NCBI GenBank assembly: GCA_029253285.1
Contig: JAQWZU010000207.1
Span: 1 to 36,924, forward strand
Direction: 5' to 3'
DNA length: 36,924 bases
From: Akkermansiaceae bacterium
Lineage (GTDB): Bacteria > Verrucomicrobiota > Verrucomicrobiia > Verrucomicrobiales > Akkermansiaceae
Shown: piece by piece, positions 1 to 6,488 of the stretch
Layout: each line of letters starts with the position of its first letter
Numbering within the stretch: position 1 is the stretch's first letter
The notes under the pieces: model-generated
What the model was told of the DNA's origin: nothing
Databases searched by the model: none
What the model saw: the letters and a program-made list of their open reading frames with translations, nothing else
Translations under genes and position numbers: made by a program

Positions 1-1806
1 CCGACTTCTGGTCGACGCCGGTATCTTTTTGGACCGGTTCGGGAGAATTTCCACGATAAAAATCTCTGGCCCGGGACTTCGCCCCCGGAGTTTAGTCAGT
101 TTGGTGGGTCTGTTTCGCGGGGAGCTACCTTGAACCTCACCAATGAATCCGGGTTGATTTACTACACGACCGATGGCGCTGACCCGCGTCTTCCGGGGGG
201 GGGGATCAATCCGACGGCAACTTCCCAAGATGGTTCTATTCTAGATGTGGAATTGATTCCTCTGGAAAGTATCTGGAGCTACAGTGATGAAGACGGGGAT
301 CTTGGGACAGCATGGAGGACCGGTTTGGAGGTTGATGATGATTGGCTGACTGGAGCGGGGCCGCTTGGGTATGGCAGCGTCAAGGAATCCGGAGTGATCC
401 CCATCGCGATCGCGACGGAGGTGAACAATCCTGCGCCTCGTCAGCCGATGACGTATTTCCGGAAGGAATTCGAGATTGATGACGCCTCGGCTTATCTTGA
501 ATTGACGATGAAGCTGAGAGCCGATGCAGGTCCGATTGTTTATCTCAATGGGGTGAAGGCGTTTCAGGATGCCAACATCCCGGATGGTGCGACCTATGGG
601 ACACTGCCGACCTCTGATTCGAGTGATTCCAACGAGGGCGATCTTGATGAATATACTCTCGATCCGGCATTGCTCGTCACCGGAACAAACATCATCGCGG
701 TAGAGCATTTCAATAGTCCAACGAGTAGTGACATGGTTTTTGACATCCAGTTGGATGGAAGGCGGACTAATCCGGGGAACACGCCGCTTGCTATCGATGG
801 TCCCATGACGGTGATGGCGCGGAGTTATGATAATGGCGAGTGGAGTGCGCTGACCGAGGCTGATTTCACGGTTGAAACGCTAGCGCCAAGCAGTTCAAAT
901 CTGGCCATTGCGGAGATCCTTTACAATCCGCTTGGGCCCAGCCAGTCGGAGATCGATGCCGGATTTGATGATGGTGATTTATTTGAGTTTGTCCGTATTC
1001 AAAATGTCGGATTGGGAACTGTCGATATGGGTCAGGTGAGATTTACCTTGGGAATTGATTTTGATTTTGGAGACTCCGAAATTCGAGTGCTGCCTTATGG
1101 GAGTGCGGTTCTTTTGGTCTCAAATCTCGATGCCTTCCGGGCGCGCTTTGGAACCGACTACGATGACATCATCGCCGGTGAATATTCCGGGCAGCTTTCC
1201 AATGGTGGAGAGACGATTCGATTTGTCGGCAACAATGAATCTTTGATTCATGAGTTTGATTATGACGTTTCGTCTCCATGGCCGGATCTCACTTTGATGG
1301 ACGGGCACTCAATTCAGCTGATTGATTCCTCGGTGTCACACGATGCCGGCTCCAACTGGCGCGCTTCCGGGAATGTCGATGGAGATCCGCAGAATGCTTT
1401 GGGGTATGCCGCCTGGCTTTCGGCCTTCTTTACCCTTGGTGAAGTGGACAGTACTACGATCACCGGCCCTGAGGAGGATGGCGACGGAGACGGTTGGAGT
1501 AATTATCTGGAGTATGCACTGGGAACAGTTCCAAATAGTGCCGGAGACTTTCCTGCTCCGATTCAGCCAAGTCTGGAAGATTATGACGGAGATTTGTATC
1601 TGACAATTACCTATACGCGTTCGGTAAATTCGGGGGAGGTGCAGTTCTCCGCTGAGACCAGTGATGATTTGGTAATCTGGTCTGCCGGAGGTGTAGCGAT
1701 TCTTCCGGAGGTTACGAATCCTGATGGCTCAATTTCTGCGAAATTCCGGCATCCCATTTCAGTGGGCAGTGACCCGCAATACCTGCGCTTGAAAGTTACG
1801 GAATGA
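1..1806 (+). CDS. Secreted lamin-tail / CotH-tail surface protein, 5' partial
   Basis: The frame is open from base 1, so the gene begins outside the window; 601 residues are visible. Visible residues 1-45 resemble the end of a CotH-kinase-type region, followed by a chitobiase/FN3-like segment with IYYTTDGADPR (about 53-63). Residues about 90-255 look like a beta-sandwich (jelly-roll) domain, and about 300-430 a lamin-tail domain beginning LAIAEILYNP. Near residue 493 an acidic DGDGDGW stretch followed by NYLEYALG is typical of C-termini of large secreted verrucomicrobial proteins. The role is probably extracellular or surface binding; no catalytic site is visible in this part. A run of ten G lies inside the gene at 195-204. 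The stop overlaps the start of the next gene (ATGA). The domain calls come from recognition by eye; the family assignment is fairly sure, the function is not. Confidence 0.8.
   Translation, partial: PTSGRRRYLFGPVRENFHDKNLWPGTSPPEFSQFGGSVSRGATLNLTNESGLIYYTTDGADPRLPGGGINPTATSQDGSILDVELIPLESIWSYSDEDGDLGTAWRTGLEVDDDWLTGAGPLGYGSVKESGVIPIAIATEVNNPAPRQPMTYFRKEFEIDDASAYLELTMKLRADAGPIVYLNGVKAFQDANIPDGATYGTLPTSDSSDSNEGDLDEYTLDPALLVTGTNIIAVEHFNSPTSSDMVFDIQLDGRRTNPGNTPLAIDGPMTVMARSYDNGEWSALTEADFTVETLAPSSSNLAIAEILYNPLGPSQSEIDAGFDDGDLFEFVRIQNVGLGTVDMGQVRFTLGIDFDFGDSEIRVLPYGSAVLLVSNLDAFRARFGTDYDDIIAGEYSGQLSNGGETIRFVGNNESLIHEFDYDVSSPWPDLTLMDGHSIQLIDSSVSHDAGSNWRASGNVDGDPQNALGYAAWLSAFFTLGEVDSTTITGPEEDGDGDGWSNYLEYALGTVPNSAGDFPAPIQPSLEDYDGDLYLTITYTRSVNSGEVQFSAETSDDLVIWSAGGVAILPEVTNPDGSISAKFRHPISVGSDPQYLRLKVTE
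195..204. repeat. Poly-G tract of ten within a coding region
   Basis: Ten consecutive G on the plus strand encode part of Pro-Gly-Gly-Gly in the lamin-tail protein. With ten G the frame is open. Removing one G brings a stop at 242-244, and adding one brings a stop at 285-287. Such tracts are prone to slippage and are a known basis of phase variation in surface proteins of other bacteria; that role here is an inference. Confidence 0.85.
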
Positions 1807-2090
1807 GAAGGCCAATTCTAGATCCGGGTAACCGTGAAGAGCAATTGAAGCGGTGTCCGATTTGGAGGGATGAGGGAAATCGGATTTCCCGGACCTTCAA
1901 GTTTTCGTCTTATCTGGAGGGTGTGGACTTCGTGAATGATCTCGCGAAGTTTGCCGAGGAGGCAAATCACCACCCGGATATCTTGATCGCTTATCGATCA
2001 GTTACGGTAACGTTGACGACTCATGACCAAGGCGGCGTGACTATTCTTGATGTCGAGATGGCCGAGAGGATCGACCGGATTTTTGATTAG
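1803..2090 (+). CDS. phhB: 4a-hydroxytetrahydrobiopterin dehydratase (pterin-4-alpha-carbinolamine dehydratase)
   Basis: This 95-residue protein has the normal length of the PCD/DCoH family. It would dehydrate 4a-hydroxytetrahydrobiopterin, regenerating pterin cofactor after aromatic amino acid hydroxylation; some family members have other pterin roles. The family motif is clear: EEANHHPDI at about residues 52-60, followed by TVTLTTHDQGG at 68-78. The ATG overlaps the stop of the lamin-tail gene as ATGA, which suggests translational coupling although the two functions have no obvious link. Its stop overlaps the stop of the convergent VC0807-like gene by four bases, so no separate terminator lies between them. 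No phenylalanine hydroxylase gene is visible in the window. Confidence 0.93.
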   Translation: MRRPILDPGNREEQLKRCPIWRDEGNRISRTFKFSSYLEGVDFVNDLAKFAEEANHHPDILIAYRSVTVTLTTHDQGGVTILDVEMAERIDRIFD

Positions 2091-2854
2091 CGGGCCTGAA
2101 GGATCTTTTCGGTCTCAAGACCGGTAAGGGCTTTGAGTCCTTTGATGAGTCGGGCGAGAATGAAGCCTCCGACGACGAGAAGAGGGACTCCAATGACAAG
2201 GAAGCCCCAGCCGGTGATGCGGCCGACGTCCTCGTTGTAGAGTTCCTTCCAGTTCTCGGCGGACGGGTCGAGGTCGTGAAGGAAATACCAGGCGAGTCCG
2301 AGGTTCATCACTGCCGAGAGACAGAATGAACCGAAGAAGAGGAGGGTCGAGGTCCAAAGAAGATGTTTGTGTTCCTCGACCTTGTCATTTTCTTTGAGCT
2401 TCTTGTTGATGCGTCCGTGGTCGAAAATACCCTCGTTGTAGATGAAGGCATTGAAGAGAGGGCTTTTCTTTTTGTGAGTAAAGAGGAAGAGCGAGCCTAG
2501 GATGAGAGGTTGGATCGCTTCCTTGATTCCGAAGAGCAGGGGCGCGTGGGTGCGGTGAGAAGGATCATCGCTGGAGTAGAGATAGATCGTGATGAGCCCG
2601 GTAAGGAGGACGTTGGCCAGACCGACGGCGGAGAAGACGTTGACCTTCTTGAGTTTGACGAAGTGCCAAATGCCGTAGATGAGGGGGATGGAGAGCGCCA
2701 GCCCCATCGCAATATAGGGCCCGAGGTGATAGAAACTTTCGCCGTCTTTGCTGCATTTGCTCAGGATGAGGACGGGAGCGAGGACGTTGACAAGAATATC
2801 AGCCAAGGGGCTGTCTTGTTGTTGGGCGGCGGGTTTAGCGGTTTCTTCGGACAT
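2087..2854 (-). CDS. VC0807-like polytopic membrane protein
   Basis: A 255-residue protein with about six predicted membrane segments (roughly residues 19-32, 44-65, 75-92, 107-125, 165-190 and 216-236). The N-terminal half has the pattern of the VC0807 family: NVLAPVLIL, then LGPYIAMGLALSIPLIYG, then a basic loop, FSAVGLANVLLTG, and IKEAIQPLILGS. Members sit in the inner membrane and their function is not established. The start codon ATG lies 75 bases after the fructose-bisphosphate aldolase stop, with a strong hairpin between, so it is probably transcribed separately. It converges on the pterin dehydratase gene. Confidence 0.75.
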   Translation of the reverse strand: MSEETAKPAAQQQDSPLADILVNVLAPVLILSKCSKDGESFYHLGPYIAMGLALSIPLIYGIWHFVKLKKVNVFSAVGLANVLLTGLITIYLYSSDDPSHRTHAPLLFGIKEAIQPLILGSLFLFTHKKKSPLFNAFIYNEGIFDHGRINKKLKENDKVEEHKHLLWTSTLLFFGSFCLSAVMNLGLAWYFLHDLDPSAENWKELYNEDVGRITGWGFLVIGVPLLVVGGFILARLIKGLKALTGLETEKILQAR

Positions 2855-2881
2855 GTGAAAACGATTGTGAGGGGATAGCGA

Positions 2882-2906
2882 AAGGGCCCGCAGAGAGCGG
2901 GCCCTT
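2882..2906 (-). terminator. Rho-independent-like terminator after fructose-bisphosphate aldolase
   Basis: A perfect ten-base inverted repeat (AAGGGCCCGC / GCGGGCCCTT) encloses a five-base loop. It lies 23 bases beyond the aldolase stop on the minus strand and ends in a short T run. The stem is very GC-rich. The short T tract makes it a less than textbook terminator. Confidence 0.8.
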
Positions 2907-2929
2907 GTCGGAGAAGTGTGCAGAAATAG

Positions 2930-3958
2930 TTACGCGGAGTAAATGGTATTTCCAGTGGAACGAAGTTCGTCGCAAGCCTGCTTCATGCGGTCGCAGAGGG
3001 ACTGCTCGGCTTTCTTGAGGTAGCTGCGTGGATCGTAGCACTTCTTGTTGCCGACTTCGCCGTCAATCTTGAGCATGCCCTCGATGTTCTCGGACATGTG
3101 AGTCACGATGGGGCGGGAGAAAGCATACTGGGTGTCGGTGTCGATGTTCATCTTCACCACGCCATAGTCGAGAGTCTCTTGGAGGTCGCTGGCAGAGGTT
3201 CCGGATCCGCCGTGAAAGACGAGGTCCATTTCAGCTTCGGGGCCATACTTGTCGGTGACGACTTTTTGTCCGTCGCGGAGGATGGTGGGCTTGAGCTTGA
3301 CCGAGCCGGGTTTGTAAGCGCCGTGCACGTTTCCGAAGGTCGCCGCAAACATGAAGCGCCCGATCGGGTTGAGGGTTTCGTAAACCTGCATCATGTCCTC
3401 GGGAGTGGTGTAGAGTTTCTCGGCGGGGAGGCCGGAGGTGTCGTGACCGTCTTCTTCTCCACCGACGCAACCGGCTTCGATTTCGAGGATGATGTCGAGC
3501 TCAACGCACTCTTCGAGAAGTTCGGCGGAGATCTTCATGTTCTCATCGAGATCGACAACCGATCCGTCGAACATGTGGGATTGGAAAAGAGGGCCTTTTC
3601 CTTCTTCCTTGCGCTTGCGGGAAGCGTCGAGGAGCGGTCGGAGGAAGGAGTCGACTTTCTCGGGATGGCAGTGGTCGGTGTGAAGACCGATGAGGATATC
3701 GTATTTCTCAGCGAGAATGTGGACGGCTTCGGCAAGCACGATGGCTCCGAAGGCCGCATCGTTAACCGCGGTGCCGGAAGCGAACTGGCCGCCACCGGTG
3801 GAAACTTGGATAATGCCATCGGACTTAGCCTCGGCGAATGCCTTGAGCGCACCATTTGCGGTGGTGAGAGAGGTGATGTTAATGGCTGGGTATGCGTAAC
3901 CACCCTGTTGGGCGGCATCGAGCATCTGACGGTATTGTTCTGGTGTCGCGACGGGCAT
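2930..3958 (-). CDS. fbaA: Class II fructose-bisphosphate aldolase (FbaA type)
   Basis: This 342-residue cytoplasmic enzyme cleaves fructose 1,6-bisphosphate to glyceraldehyde 3-phosphate and dihydroxyacetone phosphate in glycolysis, and runs in reverse in gluconeogenesis. It matches the class IIA (E. coli FbaA) family along its length. GLHTDHC at 91-97 carries the catalytic Asp95 and the metal ligand His96. LEIEAGCVGGEEDG lies near 158-171, FGNVHGAYKPG near 208-218, and the phosphate-binding FHGGSG and KMNIDTDTQ follow. The ATG at 3958 gives a full-length protein. It has 141 bases of upstream space, containing a TATAAA on the minus strand (4005-4010) but no convincing -35, and its own terminator downstream, so it is probably a single-gene unit. 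Confidence 0.97.
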   Translation of the reverse strand: MPVATPEQYRQMLDAAQQGGYAYPAINITSLTTANGALKAFAEAKSDGIIQVSTGGGQFASGTAVNDAAFGAIVLAEAVHILAEKYDILIGLHTDHCHPEKVDSFLRPLLDASRKRKEEGKGPLFQSHMFDGSVVDLDENMKISAELLEECVELDIILEIEAGCVGGEEDGHDTSGLPAEKLYTTPEDMMQVYETLNPIGRFMFAATFGNVHGAYKPGSVKLKPTILRDGQKVVTDKYGPEAEMDLVFHGGSGTSASDLQETLDYGVVKMNIDTDTQYAFSRPIVTHMSENIEGMLKIDGEVGNKKCYDPRSYLKKAEQSLCDRMKQACDELRSTGNTIYSA

Positions 3959-4099
3959 GACTGGCGCTGGGTAGCGGAAATCAGCGACATAGGCAAGGAT
4001 TGGCTTTATATCGGTGAAATCTGGGGGCTTGGGTGAACGGTGAGATGGTGTGGTAGGCGCGCCATGGGTTCCGGCGTTTCGCGAAAGTTTGGGGATGAC

Positions 4100-4588
4100 C
4101 TACGGGTTTGCCTTTGAGATCTTTTCCCAATTCGAAAAGGTCGCGGCCTGACCCGCGGAAGAACCGTCTGGGTGAATGAGATTCCAGACGGTTGCTTTTT
4201 TGATACGAAAGCGATTTCCGGTGCTTGAGATTCTCACGCCGGAGTAGTTGTCGATGAAGCCATTTGCGGTCACTTCGGCAAGGAGCTTGGCTCGTTCTTC
4301 GCGATTGGGTGCTTCCGCAGTGAAGCGTGAGGGCGTGGAGGTGAACTCGTCCCAGGACATTTCGAAGAGTTCCTGAGCGAAGCGGTTTCCGTAGGTGAGA
4401 ATGGGATCCCCTGAGGTGTCGTGTGAAGCGACGAAAAAGGGAGCTTCGTAAAGTTGTCGGGCGGTTTCGAGGGGCTCGGCTTGTGGATCGATGAGGTCTC
4501 GGCCCGTGACTGCCTTGAGGCTGCCGAGCAACAAGGCAACATGATTGGCGAGGTAGTTGTTGTTAGGGCCGGGTTCCTCGAAGGACAT
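4100..4588 (-). CDS. MEKHLA domain protein
   Basis: A 162-residue soluble protein spanning one MEKHLA domain, a PAS-related fold. Recognisable blocks are YGNRFAQELFEM at about 66-77, PSRFTAEAPNREERAKLL near 86-103, GFIDNYSGVRIS near 110-121 and a C-terminal GQAATFSNWEKI. The family is known in bacteria as stand-alone proteins and in plants at the end of HD-ZIP III regulators, and is assumed to sense small molecules or redox state; the ligand is unknown. It is the last gene of a leftward run that includes the two paralogous membrane proteins. A weak inverted repeat (4594-4611) lies just upstream of its ATG. No DNA-binding domain is visible. Confidence 0.85.
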   Translation of the reverse strand: MSFEEPGPNNNYLANHVALLLGSLKAVTGRDLIDPQAEPLETARQLYEAPFFVASHDTSGDPILTYGNRFAQELFEMSWDEFTSTPSRFTAEAPNREERAKLLAEVTANGFIDNYSGVRISSTGNRFRIKKATVWNLIHPDGSSAGQAATFSNWEKISKANP

Positions 4589-4618
4589 GGAAAGGTCTTA
4601 GCTCAGAGACCAGAGGAT

Positions 4619-4732
4619 TCAAGTGGCTTTGCGCCGTTTGATGGCGAGGGAGATCCGAACGAATAGATAGATTACGATTGCCGCTTCGATGGAGAAGGCA
4701 ATGACCGGAGGGCTTGGGAAATCGATCTGCAC
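4619..4732 (-). CDS. Possible 37-residue single-span membrane peptide
   Basis: A short GTG-started frame in the gap between the 245-residue membrane protein and the MEKHLA gene. The peptide starts MQIDFPSPPV, has one hydrophobic stretch (about residues 10-25) and ends in a basic tail (IKRRKAT), as small inner-membrane proteins often do. There is no clear ribosome binding site. A competing 63-codon frame starts at 4754 with an ATGA overlap to the upstream gene but has no protein-like features. The membrane-like composition is the only positive evidence, so this is tentative. Confidence 0.3.
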   Translation of the reverse strand: MQIDFPSPPVIAFSIEAAIVIYLFVRISLAIKRRKAT

Positions 4733-4750
4733 TGGCGAAGAGTAGCTGTT

Positions 4751-5488
4751 TCATCGTCCTTCTTCGACCTCTCTATATTCTTCGCGATTGGGAGACATCT
4801 CCTCGCCCCAGTGTTGGAGGAAGAAGCGTTTTTCGGTGGTGAAGAAGGTGTCGGAGCGGCCGATGAGGGGACGGAGGGTGGTGGACATTTGCAGGGTGAC
4901 GAGGAGGAAGATGCCCACCCAGATTTTGACGGGTCCGGAGTTTTCCGTTCCCGATCCTTTAAGCATTTTCATGAGAAAACCGGTGCCGAAAAGGACGGAA
5001 ATGAGCCAGGTAGCGATGACGAGGAAGCCGAAGAAGGGTTGGGATTCGGATGATTGGGAGAAGACCCAAAGCACGGGAGCGAACCCGAGGAGGAGGGCTC
5101 CGGTGAGAGCGAGGGCGGAGGCGAGGCCCTGGACAATTTCGATGAGTTTCAGTGACGTTCCAGTGAGGGCGGTGAAAATATAGAGGCTGGGAAGGCAGAT
5201 CACGGCGCTGAAGAGGACGCCGAAGAGGGTCTTCACCGGAGCGGCCCAGAGTTGTTCATGAAAGGAGAAGGATCCGAGCGTGATGCCGAAGAGGAGCAGG
5301 CTGGCGACGATGACGAGGCTGAGCTTGAGAATGAGGCCGCCGGGTTTTTCGTTGTTACGAATGTTGTCGACTAATGAGAATGGGTGTTTCAAGAGGTGCT
5401 CAAAGATAGACAGTAAAGGAGCGTCGTCTTTGAGTGGTGGGGGAAGCGGCGGTGGAGTGGTGCTTGATTGGTTTTCTGGTTTGTTCAT
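4751..5488 (-). CDS. Polytopic membrane protein, paralogue of its upstream neighbour
   Basis: A 245-residue protein with a proline-rich, probably cytoplasmic N-terminus (TPPPLPPPL at 10-18) and about six hydrophobic segments from residue 52 onward. After the last segments it carries TLRPLIGRSDTFF, the same arrangement as LRPFFGTPT in the neighbouring upstream gene. The N-terminal halves also align by eye: a glycine-containing first span, a W-A-(P)-hK element, a second span, then a long helix pair ending near a Pro-Val. The ATG overlaps the stop of the upstream gene by four bases. The two proteins probably arose by duplication and may form one complex. The function is unknown; the position after CreB/CreC suggests envelope stress or signalling, which is an inference. 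Confidence 0.75.
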   Translation of the reverse strand: MNKPENQSSTTPPPLPPPLKDDAPLLSIFEHLLKHPFSLVDNIRNNEKPGGLILKLSLVIVASLLLFGITLGSFSFHEQLWAAPVKTLFGVLFSAVICLPSLYIFTALTGTSLKLIEIVQGLASALALTGALLLGFAPVLWVFSQSSESQPFFGFLVIATWLISVLFGTGFLMKMLKGSGTENSGPVKIWVGIFLLVTLQMSTTLRPLIGRSDTFFTTEKRFFLQHWGEEMSPNREEYREVEEGR

Positions 5489-6270
5489 GGTTTTGATGTA
5501 GTAGATTTTCTGAGAAGTTTGATGAGGGGCGCGTGGAGAAGGAGAAGAATGAAACCGGCGATGAAGAGGACGAAGAGCGCGTAGTCTCCTGTGCTGGATC
5601 GCAGGGAGCTCCAGACAGTTTCGTAGAAGGTTCCTTGCATGGGATGGTCACGCAGAAAGGCGACCTCGATGGTGGGTGTTCCGAAGAAGGGTCGCAGGAT
5701 CCAAGAAAACTGGGCTCCCATAAACGCATTACCTCCGATCCAGGCGGCTATGGTCATTCCGGCGATGCGGGTGTTGGGCGTGGTGGCGATAAGCATTCGG
5801 GCGAGATGGACATTTGCCATCACGCCGGCAAAGGCGATGAGCGCGGTGTGGGTAACGAGAAAATTAGCGTGGGCCGCGGTCGCTCCTGCTGAGTCCGCGG
5901 AGGGTGCATTGAGCGCCATAAAGAATGTGACCGGAGCAAGCGCGCCAAGAATCATCGCCGCGACAGCAAAGCTCATGAGTTGGGCCAGGAGGGATTGCTT
6001 GAACCCAAGTCCGCTGCCGAGCAGAAGCCCGAGAATACCATTAAGGAGACTGTTGGAGGCAAGAGTGATGAAGATCAGCGCTGGCATTTTAAATGCGACG
6101 TAAGCTCCCATCTCCGGAGCGCGCCAGAGTCCGACGGTGAGGCCGTAACTGCCGAAGCCCGCGATGATAATCAGGGCGGTGAGTCGACCCCGGGCCGCGG
6201 TGGGATTTTCCAGCCACTTGCGGAGTTCGTGTGGAGCCCCTCGGAGGAGGCCTGTGAATTCGTCCCGCAT
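5485..6270 (-). CDS. Polytopic membrane protein with LRPFFG motif
   Basis: A 261-residue protein with six or seven predicted membrane segments (about residues 31-50, 58-80, 95-120, 136-155, 170-186 and 232-250). Before the last span it carries MGAQFSWILRPFFG and a polar loop (about 188-225). Similar WxLRPhhG arrangements occur in uncharacterised inner-membrane proteins of Bacteroidota, Planctomycetota and Verrucomicrobiota. It is a diverged paralogue of the next gene, which it overlaps by four bases. Its ATG lies one base after the stop of the 51-residue secreted peptide (TAG A ATG), so these three genes are very likely co-translated. No catalytic motif is recognised. Confidence 0.75.
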   Translation of the reverse strand: MRDEFTGLLRGAPHELRKWLENPTAARGRLTALIIIAGFGSYGLTVGLWRAPEMGAYVAFKMPALIFITLASNSLLNGILGLLLGSGLGFKQSLLAQLMSFAVAAMILGALAPVTFFMALNAPSADSAGATAAHANFLVTHTALIAFAGVMANVHLARMLIATTPNTRIAGMTIAAWIGGNAFMGAQFSWILRPFFGTPTIEVAFLRDHPMQGTFYETVWSSLRSSTGDYALFVLFIAGFILLLLHAPLIKLLRKSTTSKP

Positions 6271-6271
6271 T

Positions 6272-6427
6272 CTAAGACCAGGGGCTTAGCGGAGTGAGGG
6301 AGAGGGTGGGGTATTGGTCGTCGACGGAATGAACCGTTTGTGGCGGCTCAGTGGATTGAGGCTTGGGAGCGGCGACGCCGACCGGGAGAATCATGACTGA
6401 CAGGAGCCATAGTGGTAATTTGATCAT
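6272..6427 (-). CDS. Small secreted proline-rich peptide (51 residues)
   Basis: This short gene encodes a convincing signal peptide: MIK, a hydrophobic core LPLWLLSVMILPVGV, then VAA as a likely cleavage site at residue 20. The mature part would be about 31 residues, rich in Pro, Ser and Thr with no Cys. It is supported by the one-base spacing to the next membrane protein gene and by its place after creC. Its ATG is 15 bases from the strong AAAGGAG site (6443-6449), too far for normal use. A three-codon frame (ATG AAC GCA TGA, 6435-6424) sits at the correct seven-base distance and its stop overlaps this start, so translation may depend on reinitiation. No known family is recognised; a periplasmic ligand or regulator of the neighbouring membrane proteins is conceivable. 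Confidence 0.65.
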   Translation of the reverse strand: MIKLPLWLLSVMILPVGVAAPKPQSTEPPQTVHSVDDQYPTLSLTPLSPWS

Positions 6428-6435
6428 GCGTTCAT
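6424..6435 (-). promoter_or_regulatory. Three-codon leader frame before the secreted peptide
   Basis: The sequence ATG AAC GCA TGA follows a strong AAAGGAG ribosome binding site by seven bases. Its TGA overlaps the ATG of the 51-residue secreted peptide. This would allow terminating ribosomes to restart at the peptide gene. It is a reading from sequence only. Confidence 0.5.
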
Positions 6436-6438
6436 CGT

Positions 6439-6454
6439 TTCACTCCTTTGTGAA
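6439..6454. promoter_or_regulatory. Inverted repeat TTCAC-N6-GTGAA around the ribosome binding site
   Basis: A perfect five-base inverted repeat with a six-base spacer lies between creC and the secreted peptide gene. On the transcribed strand the spacer plus flank contain AAAGGAG, so in RNA the ribosome binding site would sit in a small hairpin loop. As DNA it uses the same half-site (TTCAC) and spacer length as the E. coli CreB box, but inverted rather than direct, so CreB binding is only a possibility. Confidence 0.45.
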
Positions 6455-6488
6455 GAGATGATGATCGCTAGATGAAGATTCGGAGAAA

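Noticed and set aside
4005-4010. TATAAA as -10 element of the aldolase promoter
   Set aside because: No acceptable -35 element lies 16-18 bases upstream, so it is not listed as a promoter.
3098-4036. A 312-codon open frame on the plus strand
   Set aside because: It lies wholly opposite the aldolase gene, has no protein-like features and results from the codon bias of the true gene.
4594-4611. Inverted repeat GGTCT-N8-AGACC before the MEKHLA gene
   Set aside because: The stem is only five bases with no T run; too weak to call a terminator or operator.
6431-6443. Direct-repeat CreB box of the E. coli type
   Set aside because: TTCAT and TTCAC occur eight bases apart, not the eleven-base period of the known box; only the inverted arrangement is kept as an observation.
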